Assembly: GCA_035532215.1 (NCBI GenBank)
Contig: DATKRK010000298.1
Coordinates: 1 to 46,644 of the forward strand
DNA length: 46,644 nt
Reading direction: 5' to 3'
Origin: JAICIG01 sp035532215
GTDB lineage: Bacteria > Planctomycetota > Planctomycetia > Pirellulales > JAICIG01
Numbering within the stretch: position 1 is the first letter of the stretch; every line of letters begins with the position of its first letter. The notes under the pieces were generated by a model, which worked only from the letters and a program-made list of their open reading frames with translations, searched no databases and was not told the DNA's origin. Both the position numbers and the translations under genes were made by a program. Below are positions 25,466 through 33,210 of the stretch, one piece after another.

Positions 25466-26290
25466 CTACCACGCCGTCCAGCCGCCGTCGACGGTGACGA
25501 CGGCGCCGGTCATGTAGGCCGAGGCTTGCGAAAGCATGAACAGCACGGCGCCTTGATAGTCTTCGGGCGAAGCCATCCGGCCGAGCGGCGTGCGGATGCA
25601 GTAGTTCTCGACGAATTCCGCGCTCTGATTGTCGAACACGCCGCCGGGCACGAGGCAATTCACGCGGATGTTCTTGTCGCGCCAGTGGACGGCCAGGTAA
25701 CGCGTGAGGCTGATGACGCCGGCTTTCGAGGCGGCGTAGGCCACCGGCGAGTTCACGCCCGAGGCGCCGTAGATCCGCGGGTCGGGCGAGACGAGGCCGT
25801 AGGTCGAGGCCAGATTGACGATCCGCCCGCCGCCTTGCTTGAGCATCGAGCGGCCAAAGGCCTGGCAGGCGAGATGTACGCCGGTCAGGTTGACTTCGAT
25901 CACCTGTTCCCAGGCTTCGCGAGGATAATCTTCGACCTCGGAGGAATAAAACCCGGCGCCGCGAAACTGGGCCGAGTTGACCAGCATGCTCGCCGGACCG
26001 AGTTCGGCGGTGACTCGCGCTGCGGCCTCGTTCAGGCTTTCGGCCTGGGTCAGATCGGCGGCGACGGCAATCGCCGACCGGCCGGTCGATTCGTGCAATT
26101 CGTCTACCAGGCTTTCGGCGGCGGCTTGATCCAGATCGACAACGGCGACTTCGGCGCCGGCTTCGGCCAGCGCGCGGCACAAGGCGCGGCCGATGCGGCC
26201 CGCGCCGCCGACCACCACGGCCGCCTGTCCATCGAGGCCGAACAGCCGCGTGAGGATGCTCTTGGGAGAATGTCGCTTCGGTTCGGTCAT
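25466..26290 (-). CDS. SDR family oxidoreductase in a sugar-activation module
   Basis: A 274-residue short-chain dehydrogenase. The cofactor loop is GGAGRIG (about 28-34), and the tetrad Asn134, Ser162, Tyr185 and Lys189 is complete (YAASK). The usual NNAG is NSAQ (105-108). The YGASGVNSPVAYAASKAG region resembles SDRs found beside legionaminic/pseudaminic-type nucleotide-sugar genes rather than fatty-acid enzymes. Upstream on the same strand come a short open frame, a Gfo/Idh dehydrogenase and a SpsF-like cytidylyltransferase, suggesting a shared pathway for a surface sugar. The start is ATG 26290; a GTG two codons upstream is also possible. Confidence 0.88.
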   Translation of the reverse strand: MTEPKRHSPKSILTRLFGLDGQAAVVVGGAGRIGRALCRALAEAGAEVAVVDLDQAAAESLVDELHESTGRSAIAVAADLTQAESLNEAAARVTAELGPASMLVNSAQFRGAGFYSSEVEDYPREAWEQVIEVNLTGVHLACQAFGRSMLKQGGGRIVNLASTYGLVSPDPRIYGASGVNSPVAYAASKAGVISLTRYLAVHWRDKNIRVNCLVPGGVFDNQSAEFVENYCIRTPLGRMASPEDYQGAVLFMLSQASAYMTGAVVTVDGGWTAW

Positions 26291-26300
26291 GCTCACGCCA

Positions 26301-26459
26301 TCAGTTCGCGGCGACCGTGCTCGGTTCTCTCGGGTCGGACACGATCAGCTCGCCCGGAAAATACGTAGCGTCTTTGCGCACCGGCCCGAATGCGTCGTAG
26401 GCCAGTTCGACGGCTGAGGAAACCTTCGGCGCTCGCCGATTCGAGCGAGGTCGATTCAT
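26301..26459 (-). CDS. Possible 52-residue protein or gene remnant
   Basis: The frame starts MNRPRSNRRAPKVSSAVELA and ends a few bases before the SDR start. Codon choice (strong G/C in third position, GAC, GTC, CTG) is like that of its neighbours. The stretch AYDAFGPVRKDATYFPGELI reads like folded-protein sequence, so it may be real or the tail of a decayed gene. I recognise no family. An overlapping frame of 59 residues exists and cannot be excluded. Confidence 0.35.
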   Translation of the reverse strand: MNRPRSNRRAPKVSSAVELAYDAFGPVRKDATYFPGELIVSDPREPSTVAAN

Positions 26460-26548
26460 GCGAGTTCGACATGCCTCAACTATCGGTCGCGTCGCGGATT
26501 TTCGCAAGAGGTTCACCATTTTCGCCGCATCCTTGCCGGTTGCGCAAG

Positions 26549-26632
26549 AGTAGAAGCGGCATCCCTGCCGCTTGAAGTAACGCGGCAGGGATGCCGCGTC
26601 TACTGATGGCGCGCGGCAGAATGCCGCGTCTA
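26549..26632. repeat. Inverted repeat 'TAGAAGCGGCATCCCTGCCG'
   Basis: Arms at 26549-26571 and 26582-26604 pair with a single mismatch over 23 bp, and a partial third arm (GCGGCAGAATGCCGCGTCTAC) lies at 26612-26632. The same motif appears at 6670-6690. It is a dispersed planctomycete-style repeat, located within the sugar-gene module. Confidence 0.8.
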
Positions 26633-26635
26633 CGT

Positions 26636-27631
26636 CTACCGCGGCGCCGCGCTGGCGGCGACGCGCAGCGCGTGCCAGCCGGCGGCGAGCGATATGGGCG
26701 GTTCGCGGTCGGGCTCGAACAAGGAGCCGAGAAAATCGCGCAGCATCTCGAGGTAGGCATCGTTGAGATCGTAGCCGGCGCCGTCCCAAAGCGTTTCCGG
26801 CGCTCGCTCGCCGCCGAGCAGTTCCAGCCGCCCGGTTTCGAAGCGGAATTGCAGCGTGGCAAGCTCGCCGATGATTTCGAAGCCGCGGCTGCGATCGCGG
26901 CGGCAAAGGCTGAACACGCCGCTGGCGCGCACGCCGCCGGGGTAGTCGATCGAAAGCGTCGCCCAATCGTCGGCGTCCATCTCCAACGCGCCGCTGCGGC
27001 CCGAGCAGCCCGCCGTCGATTCGGGCGCCCCCAGCAGCCAATTGAGAAAGTCGATCTCGTGGTCCAAGGTGGGCAAGGCGCCGCCGCCCAAGGCGCGCCG
27101 CGCGGCATAGCCTTGGCGATAGTCTTCCCAGGGATGCCAATCGGGCAAATACGCCTCGAACCAGACGTTGGCGTACAAAAGGCGTCCCAATTGTCTGGCG
27201 ACTACCGCCTCGCGAGCCAGCCGGTACGCCGGGTGATAGCGCATCACGTAGGCCATTCCGGCGTGTACGCCGCCGGACTTCGCTGCGGCAAGAAGCCGCT
27301 CGGCCTCGTCGAGCCGATGGCTGATCGGCTTTTCCACTAGTACCGGTACGCCGGCGGCAACGTATTCAAGCGCCGCCGGCACGTGTTCGGCAGTCGGATT
27401 GCAGATGATCGCCGCGTCGGGCCCTGCAGCCAGCGCGGCCGCGTGCGAATGCGCCACGATCGCATCCGCTGGCGGAACAAAGGCTGGGTTGACGCCGTGC
27501 GCGCGGCGCACCACGAGTTTGCGGCCGACGCCTAAACGGCCGAGATTCTCCAGGTGCCGACGACCGATCGAACCGAGGCCCACGACGGCCACGCGGAGAT
27601 CGGCAAACGCCCCGGCTGACTGCAAACTCAC
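26636..27631 (-). CDS. Gfo/Idh/MocA family oxidoreductase
   Basis: A 331-residue NAD(P)-dependent sugar dehydrogenase. The Rossmann motif GLGSIG is at about 18-23, and the family's EKP signature (VLVEKPISH) is at about 98-105, with the conserved Lys101. The open frame extends 77 codons further up, but this part is antisense-like and lies over the cytidylyltransferase gene. The GTG at 27631 overlaps the upstream TGA (GTGA), giving translational coupling with the SpsF-like gene. In flagellar and surface-sugar clusters such enzymes oxidise or epimerise nucleotide sugars; the substrate here is not known. Confidence 0.9.
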   Translation of the reverse strand: MSLQSAGAFADLRVAVVGLGSIGRRHLENLGRLGVGRKLVVRRAHGVNPAFVPPADAIVAHSHAAALAAGPDAAIICNPTAEHVPAALEYVAAGVPVLVEKPISHRLDEAERLLAAAKSGGVHAGMAYVMRYHPAYRLAREAVVARQLGRLLYANVWFEAYLPDWHPWEDYRQGYAARRALGGGALPTLDHEIDFLNWLLGAPESTAGCSGRSGALEMDADDWATLSIDYPGGVRASGVFSLCRRDRSRGFEIIGELATLQFRFETGRLELLGGERAPETLWDGAGYDLNDAYLEMLRDFLGSLFEPDREPPISLAAGWHALRVAASAAPR

Positions 27632-28413
27632 GCGAGCGCCGCCTTCCTTGCGGCCGTTGCCGGCTCGCGCGGAGAGTCTTGTCCTACGGCGACGCGATCG
27701 CAAGCTTCGTAGACGCGTTCGAGCGGCGCCAGTTTGTCGCCTTTCAGAGCGTCCACGAGCCGGCGCATTTGCGCCAGTTCCGCCGGAGTATCCACGGTCA
27801 GGCGAACGTCGGGCCGCAAGCCGCGCCATCTGGCAGCCAATTGGACGACGCGGAAGCCGCAATCCGGGCGGCGGAAGTAAGGCGTGACGTGTTCGCGGCA
27901 GTGTTCGTCCGTCGCCAGCGACGCCATCAGCCGCAAGGCGTCGACCCGCATGACCTCGGGCACGACGTACGACAGGTTTTCAATGCAGGTATAATCGCCG
28001 CCGTAGAAAGCATGGTCTGCCACGATCGCCGCCGAGCGAGTTGGGCAATAGAGCGGATTATCGCCCGTCGCGCGAACCAGCGTATCGCCGGGCTCCAGAT
28101 CGGCCGCGGCCGCCGCGTACCGCCCCAGCACGTCGCTTTCCGCACCTCGGAAACAAGCCACGCCCAGCGACTCGCACAATCGCTCGGTGGCGTCGTCGGC
28201 CGGCGCCGAGGTCGTGGCGACCATGAGCTCCCAAACCGGCGCAGCCGAAAGGCCGGCGCCGCAAGCGAAAACGGCGCCTCGCTCAGCCGCGGCCTGCAAT
28301 CGCCCGACCGTGTAGGCCAACATCGGACGCCCGGCGACGTCCGCCGCAATCTTGCCGGGCAGCCGCGAAGAATTCATGCGGGCTTGAATGACGATCCGGA
28401 TCCTGTGCGTCAC
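27628..28413 (-). CDS. SpsF-like cytidylyltransferase/NTP transferase
   Basis: A 261-residue nucleotidyltransferase of the SpsF/COG1861 type. The nucleotide-binding signature is IVIQARMNSSRLPGK (about 8-21), followed by DATERL, LVRATGDNPL and LTVDTPAEL, all typical. It should load CMP (or a similar nucleotide) onto a sugar acid. The GTG start has a strong Shine-Dalgarno (AAGGAGG) eight bases upstream. It heads the minus-strand operon with the Gfo/Idh and SDR genes. No NeuB-type synthase or aminotransferase is in the window, so the full pathway must lie elsewhere or be partial. Confidence 0.9.
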   Translation of the reverse strand: MTHRIRIVIQARMNSSRLPGKIAADVAGRPMLAYTVGRLQAAAERGAVFACGAGLSAAPVWELMVATTSAPADDATERLCESLGVACFRGAESDVLGRYAAAAADLEPGDTLVRATGDNPLYCPTRSAAIVADHAFYGGDYTCIENLSYVVPEVMRVDALRLMASLATDEHCREHVTPYFRRPDCGFRVVQLAARWRGLRPDVRLTVDTPAELAQMRRLVDALKGDKLAPLERVYEACDRVAVGQDSPREPATAARKAALA

Positions 28414-28614
28414 GAGTTTCCTCCTTGAAATGATCGCCTCTTCCGTGGGCCGCCAAAACCTGACCGGCGCCTGGCGCCGCCAGTCGAGGGCGGATTATAG
28501 CTCGGCCGCCGTTCTCCCGCAGCCTCACTACGGGCGATTTGGAAACGGCGACAGCTTAAAGATTTGCGCCCCTGATGCCGCCGCAGGGGGCGCTCGCCGG
28601 CCGGGGATAGCGTC

Positions 28615-28641
28615 CTAGCAGTTGTCGAAGAGGTATTTCAC
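28615..28641 (-). pseudogene. Eight-codon remnant of a PIN-like toxin gene
   Basis: Starting at a GTG that overlaps the DUF433 stop (GTGA), the frame reads MKYLFDNC and then stops. PIN-like DUF5615-type toxins that follow such antitoxins usually open with 'MK-hydrophobic-L-hydrophobic-D-N', so this looks like the surviving front end of the toxin gene. No PIN motif can be found in any frame of the next 200 bases, which suggests the remainder was deleted. Confidence 0.5.
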
Positions 28642-29312
28642 GCGCCCAGAGACTGCTCGAATGCTATCGCTGCATGCACGGCCTGAATTGGGATTTCGAG
28701 CCACTTGGCCACTTCGCGTGCATCCTGGCCGCCGCCCGCGCAGATGGCGTCATAGATCGCCTTCGTGGGAATGCCCGACTCTGCGTCAATCGGTTTGCCG
28801 AACTTCCGCTTCGGGTCAAGGACCACCCGCCCCTTTTTTTCCAATGGCCAAAAGCGGACGACGTCCTGTGTGCCGCGAAATTCGAGCTTTTTAAAAAATG
28901 GTTTGACTATTTCGTCAAAAACGTATTGGCCTTTCTTCAGGTCTTCGATAACGACCTTGCCTCTTTCCTCGCGGATCATCGTGGCGAAGATTGTCCGGCC
29001 GTCGGTGTCGAACCGCTTTACGCTAAAGGGGTATGTCGTCGAGAATCGCTCGGCCGCAGCCTTGGATGCCTTGCGGATTGTTTGCAGCGGCACTCCCTCA
29101 GACCGAAACATTTTGATGAAATGCAACTCCATTAGTTCGGCGAATGTTATCGCATGCTCCTCGACGGGAAGACGCCTAGGCACGAGAGGGGAAATTTGGG
29201 AAACCCAATGCCTAAGCGTGGAGGGGTGAACATGCAGCAGCCTGGCCGCATCAGCCATGCTGTACAGGCCGATTCCAACGTGTTGGCTGGCGCGATCTTT
29301 TAGTGCAACCAT
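28638..29312 (-). CDS. MerR-like HTH plus DUF433 antitoxin-type protein
   Basis: This 224-residue protein has an N-terminal helix-turn-helix (about 16-38: LYSMADAARLLHVHPSTLRHWV), a middle region and a C-terminal DUF433 domain (about 165-220: LDPKRKFGKPIDAESGIPTKAIYD). In toxin-antitoxin pairs of this type, DUF433 proteins bind DNA and neutralise a PIN-like toxin encoded immediately downstream. Here the downstream gene is only an eight-codon stub, so this antitoxin is probably an orphan. Its own frame is intact, so it may now act as a plain regulator. Codon use is a little less G/C-biased than in neighbours, consistent with transfer. Confidence 0.85.
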   Translation of the reverse strand: MVALKDRASQHVGIGLYSMADAARLLHVHPSTLRHWVSQISPLVPRRLPVEEHAITFAELMELHFIKMFRSEGVPLQTIRKASKAAAERFSTTYPFSVKRFDTDGRTIFATMIREERGKVVIEDLKKGQYVFDEIVKPFFKKLEFRGTQDVVRFWPLEKKGRVVLDPKRKFGKPIDAESGIPTKAIYDAICAGGGQDAREVAKWLEIPIQAVHAAIAFEQSLGA

Positions 29313-29739
29313 GAGTGAACCTTTCGCCGCGGCTGGCGTTCTGGCAAAAACAAGGGGTACGTCAGTCTAAATCGGCAACTTCAGGATAGCGCCTCCAAAG
29401 GCACTCCACAACATAATGCATTGGTTGCGTTCGATCCCCCCGTTTTCCGCTAGCTCCGCTTCGCCTCGCGTTTGGCGGCCTTTTGCCGGCCAGGCAAGCC
29501 CGGAAAGATTGGCAAGCGGTTCCCAACGCCCTGCAGGATGGCCAGCCTGACGGTCAAACCCTCGAGCTTTCTAGCAGAAAACGGTGAATTAGGTCTGCGT
29601 CAGTTTTGAGCCCTTCCGGCTTGGGCTGGGAGGGCTCTTTCTTTGCGCCCGGAGTCGCTTGGCGATCCGTCGATCCTCCGCTAAATTGAGGGGCTTCGCA
29701 AGGTAACGCCACCGTCTGTTTTGCCGAGGCATTGCGACT
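29313..29739. other. Intergenic region between divergent genes
   Basis: I see no gene in these 427 bases. Short open frames on the minus strand are shadows. A TTCGATC-like T-loop near 29428 lacks pairing arms and is not a tRNA. Promoters for both flanking genes should be here, but none is clear. Confidence 0.45.
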
Positions 29740-30246
29740 ATGGCAGTCAATACAAAGAAAGTTTCGGGCAGGCGCAACCTGCGCTACGACAGCTATCAAG
29801 ATTTGCTCAATGACGCCGAGCGACTGGCGGTCTCGGAGTTGCGAATGCTCGGCAACTGGTCGCTGGGCCAGGTGCTCGGCCACCTGGCCCGCGTGATGGA
29901 GATGTCGATCGACGGCTCCGATCTCAAGGCGTCGTGGTTGGTGCGGCTGGTTGCGCGGCTGTTCTTTCGCCAGCGATTACTCAGCGGTCCGATACCCCCG
30001 GGCTTTCGCGTGCCTCGCGCCGCTCACGACGTGCTCATTCCGCCGCCGATGAGCAGCCAGGCCGGACTGGCCGAATTGCGCCGCGCCGTCGAGCGGCTGC
30101 GCCATGAGACCGACCGGGCGCCCCATCCTGTGTTGGGCGAATTGAGCCTCGACGAGTGGGACAGTCTGCACCTGCGGCACGCCGAAATGCACATGAGCTT
30201 TCTGGCGCCCGAATTGGCGCCGGCCGAGGCGACCGCGGCCTTATAA
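29740..30246 (+). CDS. DUF1569 (DinB-like) protein
   Basis: A 168-residue protein of the DUF1569 family, a DinB-like four-helix bundle common in planctomycetes. The family pattern is visible: GNWSLGQVLGHLARVMEMSIDG (about 47-67), an IPPGF turn in the middle, and HPVLGELSLDEWDSLHLRHAEMH near the end. Two of these His could be metal ligands (HLARV, HLRHAEMH). The biochemical role is not known. A 9-bp hairpin with a 4-base loop (30301-30322) follows the stop. Confidence 0.88.
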   Translation: MAVNTKKVSGRRNLRYDSYQDLLNDAERLAVSELRMLGNWSLGQVLGHLARVMEMSIDGSDLKASWLVRLVARLFFRQRLLSGPIPPGFRVPRAAHDVLIPPPMSSQAGLAELRRAVERLRHETDRAPHPVLGELSLDEWDSLHLRHAEMHMSFLAPELAPAEATAAL

Positions 30247-30300
30247 GGGGCGAATCTAAACTTCCCAGCCCTTGCGGAACGTCGGACGTAGATACTGCTC

Positions 30301-30322
30301 GGCCCGCGGATTGCCGCGGGCC
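30301..30322 (+). terminator. Possible weak terminator hairpin
   Basis: GGCCCGCGG-ATTG-CCGCGGGCC is a perfect 9-bp stem 55 bases after the DUF1569 stop. It lacks a clear T-run, so termination is only a possibility. Confidence 0.35.
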
Positions 30323-30450
30323 TTCAGTCCGGCGGCGTCCCATGCGAAGCCGCTCCCATCAACCGCGGCGCATGGCACCCCGGGCCGCTCGTGGTATCAT
30401 AGAAGGTCGAGTCTTCATTCAATTAGAACTAAATGGGAGTCCACCCATCC

Positions 30451-31176
30451 ATGTCCGTCGCCGCCGGGGTGCTACGCGAACTGCATCGCATTCATCGACA
30501 GTTGAGCGATCTGCGAGAGCGGCTCGAACGGGGTCCTAAGCAAATCAAAGCCCGCGAAGCCAACGTCGCCCGGCTGGAGGCCGAATTGGCCCAGCTCAAG
30601 AACGACGTCAAGGCGGCTCGCGTGGCGACCGATCAACGTCAACTCCTGCTGAAAAGCGGGGAGAGCAAAATCCGCGATCTGAAGGCCAAGCTCAACGCCG
30701 CCAGCAGCAATCGCGAATACCAGGCGCTTAAAGATCAAATCGCCGCCGACGAAATGGCCAACAGCGTGCTGGCCGACGAAATTCTCGAAGCGATGGAGAA
30801 GATCGACGGCTTTGCGCCCCAGGTCGCCGAGGCCGAGCAGAAGGTGGCCAAAGCGCGCGAAGATCTGACTAAGACGCAAGGCCAGGTCCGCGATCAGCAG
30901 GGCCTGCTCGCCGGCGACGTCCAGCGGCTCGAGGCCGAGCTGAAAAAAGTCGAAGCCTCGCTGCCGGAAGACTTTCGCGATGCCTACCACCGTTGCGTCA
31001 ACAGCAAGGGCATGGACGCCATGGCCCAGGTCGAGGGCGAGGTCTGCGGCGGCTGCCATCACCAGATCACGGCGAACATCTTCAACTCGCTGTTGATGGG
31101 CCGCATCACCTCCTGCCAGAGTTGCGGCCGGCTGTTGTATCTGCCCGAAGATCGCTCGCCGGGGGGGGCGAAGTGA
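30451..31176 (+). CDS. Coiled-coil protein with C4 zinc ribbon (CT398/DUF164-like)
   Basis: This 241-residue cytoplasmic protein is almost entirely two long antiparallel coiled-coil helices (about 5-170), with a C-terminal zinc ribbon: Cys199 and Cys202 (CGGC), Cys222 and Cys225 (CQSC). The arrangement is that of the zf-RING_7/CT398 family. Chlamydial CT398 is known to bind sigma-54 and secretion proteins; for planctomycetes no role is established. An ATG six codons upstream (30433) is also in frame. The greA gene follows on the same strand after 175 bases. Confidence 0.9.
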   Translation: MSVAAGVLRELHRIHRQLSDLRERLERGPKQIKAREANVARLEAELAQLKNDVKAARVATDQRQLLLKSGESKIRDLKAKLNAASSNREYQALKDQIAADEMANSVLADEILEAMEKIDGFAPQVAEAEQKVAKAREDLTKTQGQVRDQQGLLAGDVQRLEAELKKVEASLPEDFRDAYHRCVNSKGMDAMAQVEGEVCGGCHHQITANIFNSLLMGRITSCQSCGRLLYLPEDRSPGGAK

Positions 31177-31351
31177 AACGGCGGGGTTTGGAAGCCGCTG
31201 TGAAATGAGGCTCGACTGCACTTTACAGCGAAGCGCATCGCGCACAGAATAGCTTCGTTGGCGCGGCCTCCGGATCGGGAGGCCGCATCTGTTTTCCTGG
31301 TTGTTTTGCGGCAAGCCAGTTTTGGATTGTTCGTTTGGGGAAGGTGGTCTC

Positions 31352-31828
31352 ATGTCCGACGTCATTCCGATGACTCGCGCCGGCTACGATAAGCTGATGG
31401 CCGAACTCAAGCAGATGGACGAGGTCGAGATGCCCAAAGTCGCCGAGCGCGTCGCCGAGGCGCGCAGCGCGGGCGATCTCAAGGAAAACGCCGAGTATCA
31501 CGGCGCCCGCGAGTCGCAGGGCATGCTGCAAGCCAAAATCAACATGCTGCGCGACAAGCTGAGCCGCGCGCTGCTGGTCGATCCCTCGACGCTGCCCAAG
31601 GACGAGGTGGTTTTCGGCTGCACGGTCGTCGTCAAGGATCTCGATTTCGGCGACAAGGAAGAATTCACGCTGGTCGGCGCCGGCGAGGAAGATTACGACG
31701 CCGGCAAGATTCTGATCACCAGCCCTTTGGCTCAAGGGCTGGTCGGCAAAAAGGCCGGCGACAAGGTGGAAATCCCCGTGCCGGCCGGCACGATGAAGTT
31801 CGAGATCGTCGAGATTCGCAACGAATAG
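31352..31828 (+). CDS. greA: Transcription elongation factor GreA
   Basis: A 158-residue GreA. The N-terminal antiparallel coiled coil with the acidic tip AGDLKENAEY (Asp42, Glu45) enters the RNA polymerase secondary channel and stimulates cleavage of the backtracked transcript. The C-terminal FKBP-like domain begins near 80 and includes ITSPLAQGLVGKKAGDKVEI. The length is normal. The ATG at 31352 follows GGGGAAGG. A 9-bp hairpin starts at the stop codon (31828-31849) and could terminate transcription. Confidence 0.97.
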   Translation: MSDVIPMTRAGYDKLMAELKQMDEVEMPKVAERVAEARSAGDLKENAEYHGARESQGMLQAKINMLRDKLSRALLVDPSTLPKDEVVFGCTVVVKDLDFGDKEEFTLVGAGEEDYDAGKILITSPLAQGLVGKKAGDKVEIPVPAGTMKFEIVEIRNE

Positions 31829-31849
31829 GCGCCCGGAGGGCCGGGCGCC
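31828..31849 (+). terminator. Hairpin at the greA stop
   Basis: GGCGCCCGG and CCGGGCGCC pair perfectly around a 4-base loop. The hairpin is partly made of the dispersed GGCGAGGGCGCCC repeat and has no T-run. Confidence 0.35.
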
Positions 31850-31893
31850 CTCGCCCGGCAGCGTTAAGGAGGGCCGGGCGCCCTCGCCCGGCA
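31835..31893. repeat. Two direct copies of the 'GGGCCGGGCGCCCTCGCCCG' repeat
   Basis: Identical 26-bp units lie at 31835-31860 and 31868-31893, each followed by a short spacer. A third identical copy is at 35178-35203. It is a dispersed GC-rich repeat between genes. Confidence 0.85.
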
Positions 31894-31914
31894 AACAACC
31901 GGAGTCACGCACCC

Positions 31915-33192
31915 ATGCCGCTGCAAACTCGTCGTCAATTCGTTCAAACCGTCGGCGCCGGGCTATTGGCCGCGCCGCTGTTGGCCGCCGAAACGCCCGC
32001 TTCGGAAAAGCGCAAGCGAATGGCCGTGGTGACGACGACCTGGCACTATCGCTCGCACGCCTGGCACATGGCCGAGCGGTTTTTGGCCGGGTATCCGCTG
32101 CGCGGACGCTGGCATCGTCCGCCGCTGGAGGTCGTTTCGGCCTATGTCGACCAGAAGCCCGAGGGCGATCTGAGCCGCGGCCGGGCCGAGCAATTCGGCT
32201 TCAAGATTTATCCGACCATCGGCGAGGCGCTGTGCGCGGGCGGCGAAAAGCTGGCGGTCGACGCGGTGCTGGTGATCGGCGAGCATGGCGACTATCCGCT
32301 CAACGAGATCGGCCAGAAACAATACCCGCGGTATCAGTTCTTCCAGCAGATCGTCGAAGTGTTTCGCCGCTCCGGCCGCACCGCGCCGGTGTTCAACGAC
32401 AAGCACTTGTCGTGGAAGTTCGAGTGGGCCAAGGAGATGGTCGACACGGCGAACTCGATGGGCTTTCCGCTGTTGGCGGGCTCGTCGCTGCCCGTCACTT
32501 GGCGAATGCCTTCGATCGATCTGCCTTACGGCGCCGAGGTCGAAGAGGCGCTGGTCGTCGCGCATGGGGCGGTCGACATTTACGACTTTCACGCTCTGGA
32601 AGCCTTGCAGAGTTTCGTCGATCGGCGCCACGGCGGCGAGACGGGCGTGCGGGCGATGCACGCCCTGCGCGGCGACGCTGTTTGGAAAGCCGACGAGGCA
32701 GGTTCCTGGAAAGACGGCGGCTGGGACTCGCGGCTGTTCGAGGCCTGTCTCTCGCGGAGCCACACGCTCAGCCAGGGCGAAACGTTCAGCGATCGCTATC
32801 CGACCTTCGAGCAGATGCGCGAGTGGGTCAAAGAGCCGATCGCTTATCGCTACGAATACGCCGACGGGCTGAAGGCCACAATGCTGTTGATGAACGGGCT
32901 GGTCGACGATTTCACCGTAGCCGCCCGGCTCAAGGGCCAAGCCGAGCCGCTCTCGACTTTATTTCACTTGCCCCCTAACCCCAACGTCGTCTATTCGGCG
33001 GCGCTGATGTCGAAAGCCGAAGAGATGTTCCTCACCGGCAAGGCCCCTTATCCGGTCGAGCGAACCTTGCTCACCAGCGGATTGGTGCAAGCGGGCATGC
33101 AGTCGCTGGCCGCAGGGCAAAAGCGCCTGGAAACGCCGCACCTCGGCGTGCGTTACCAGGCGCCCGAAGCGTTGCAATTCTTTCACTCGTAA
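31915..33192 (+). CDS. Tat-exported protein of unknown function
   Basis: A 425-residue protein with a Tat signal (TRRQFVQTVGAGLLAAPLLAA, twin Arg at 6-7). After it comes KRKRMAVVTTTWHYRSHAWHMAERFLAG, then an alpha/beta pattern with VDAVLVIGEHGDY (about 118-130). The layout resembles an oxidoreductase-like Rossmann fold, but I cannot see a GxGxxG motif. His and Trp residues are dense near the front (HYRSHAWH). I believe related proteins occur in planctomycetes and verrucomicrobia, where they are uncharacterised. It is a single gene, 86 bases after greA, with the GC-rich repeat in between. Confidence 0.75.
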   Translation: MPLQTRRQFVQTVGAGLLAAPLLAAETPASEKRKRMAVVTTTWHYRSHAWHMAERFLAGYPLRGRWHRPPLEVVSAYVDQKPEGDLSRGRAEQFGFKIYPTIGEALCAGGEKLAVDAVLVIGEHGDYPLNEIGQKQYPRYQFFQQIVEVFRRSGRTAPVFNDKHLSWKFEWAKEMVDTANSMGFPLLAGSSLPVTWRMPSIDLPYGAEVEEALVVAHGAVDIYDFHALEALQSFVDRRHGGETGVRAMHALRGDAVWKADEAGSWKDGGWDSRLFEACLSRSHTLSQGETFSDRYPTFEQMREWVKEPIAYRYEYADGLKATMLLMNGLVDDFTVAARLKGQAEPLSTLFHLPPNPNVVYSAALMSKAEEMFLTGKAPYPVERTLLTSGLVQAGMQSLAAGQKRLETPHLGVRYQAPEALQFFHS

Positions 33193-33210
33193 GCGCGCCC
33201 GCAGGCGGCG

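Noticed and set aside
26460..27140. Upstream part of the 279-codon frame that ends at 26301
   Set aside because: It is a shadow of the Gfo/Idh gene and runs through the dyad repeat. Only the last 52 codons look possibly coding.
29420..29445. tRNA T-loop-like GTTCGATCC
   Set aside because: No pairing stem, anticodon arm or acceptor arm surrounds it.
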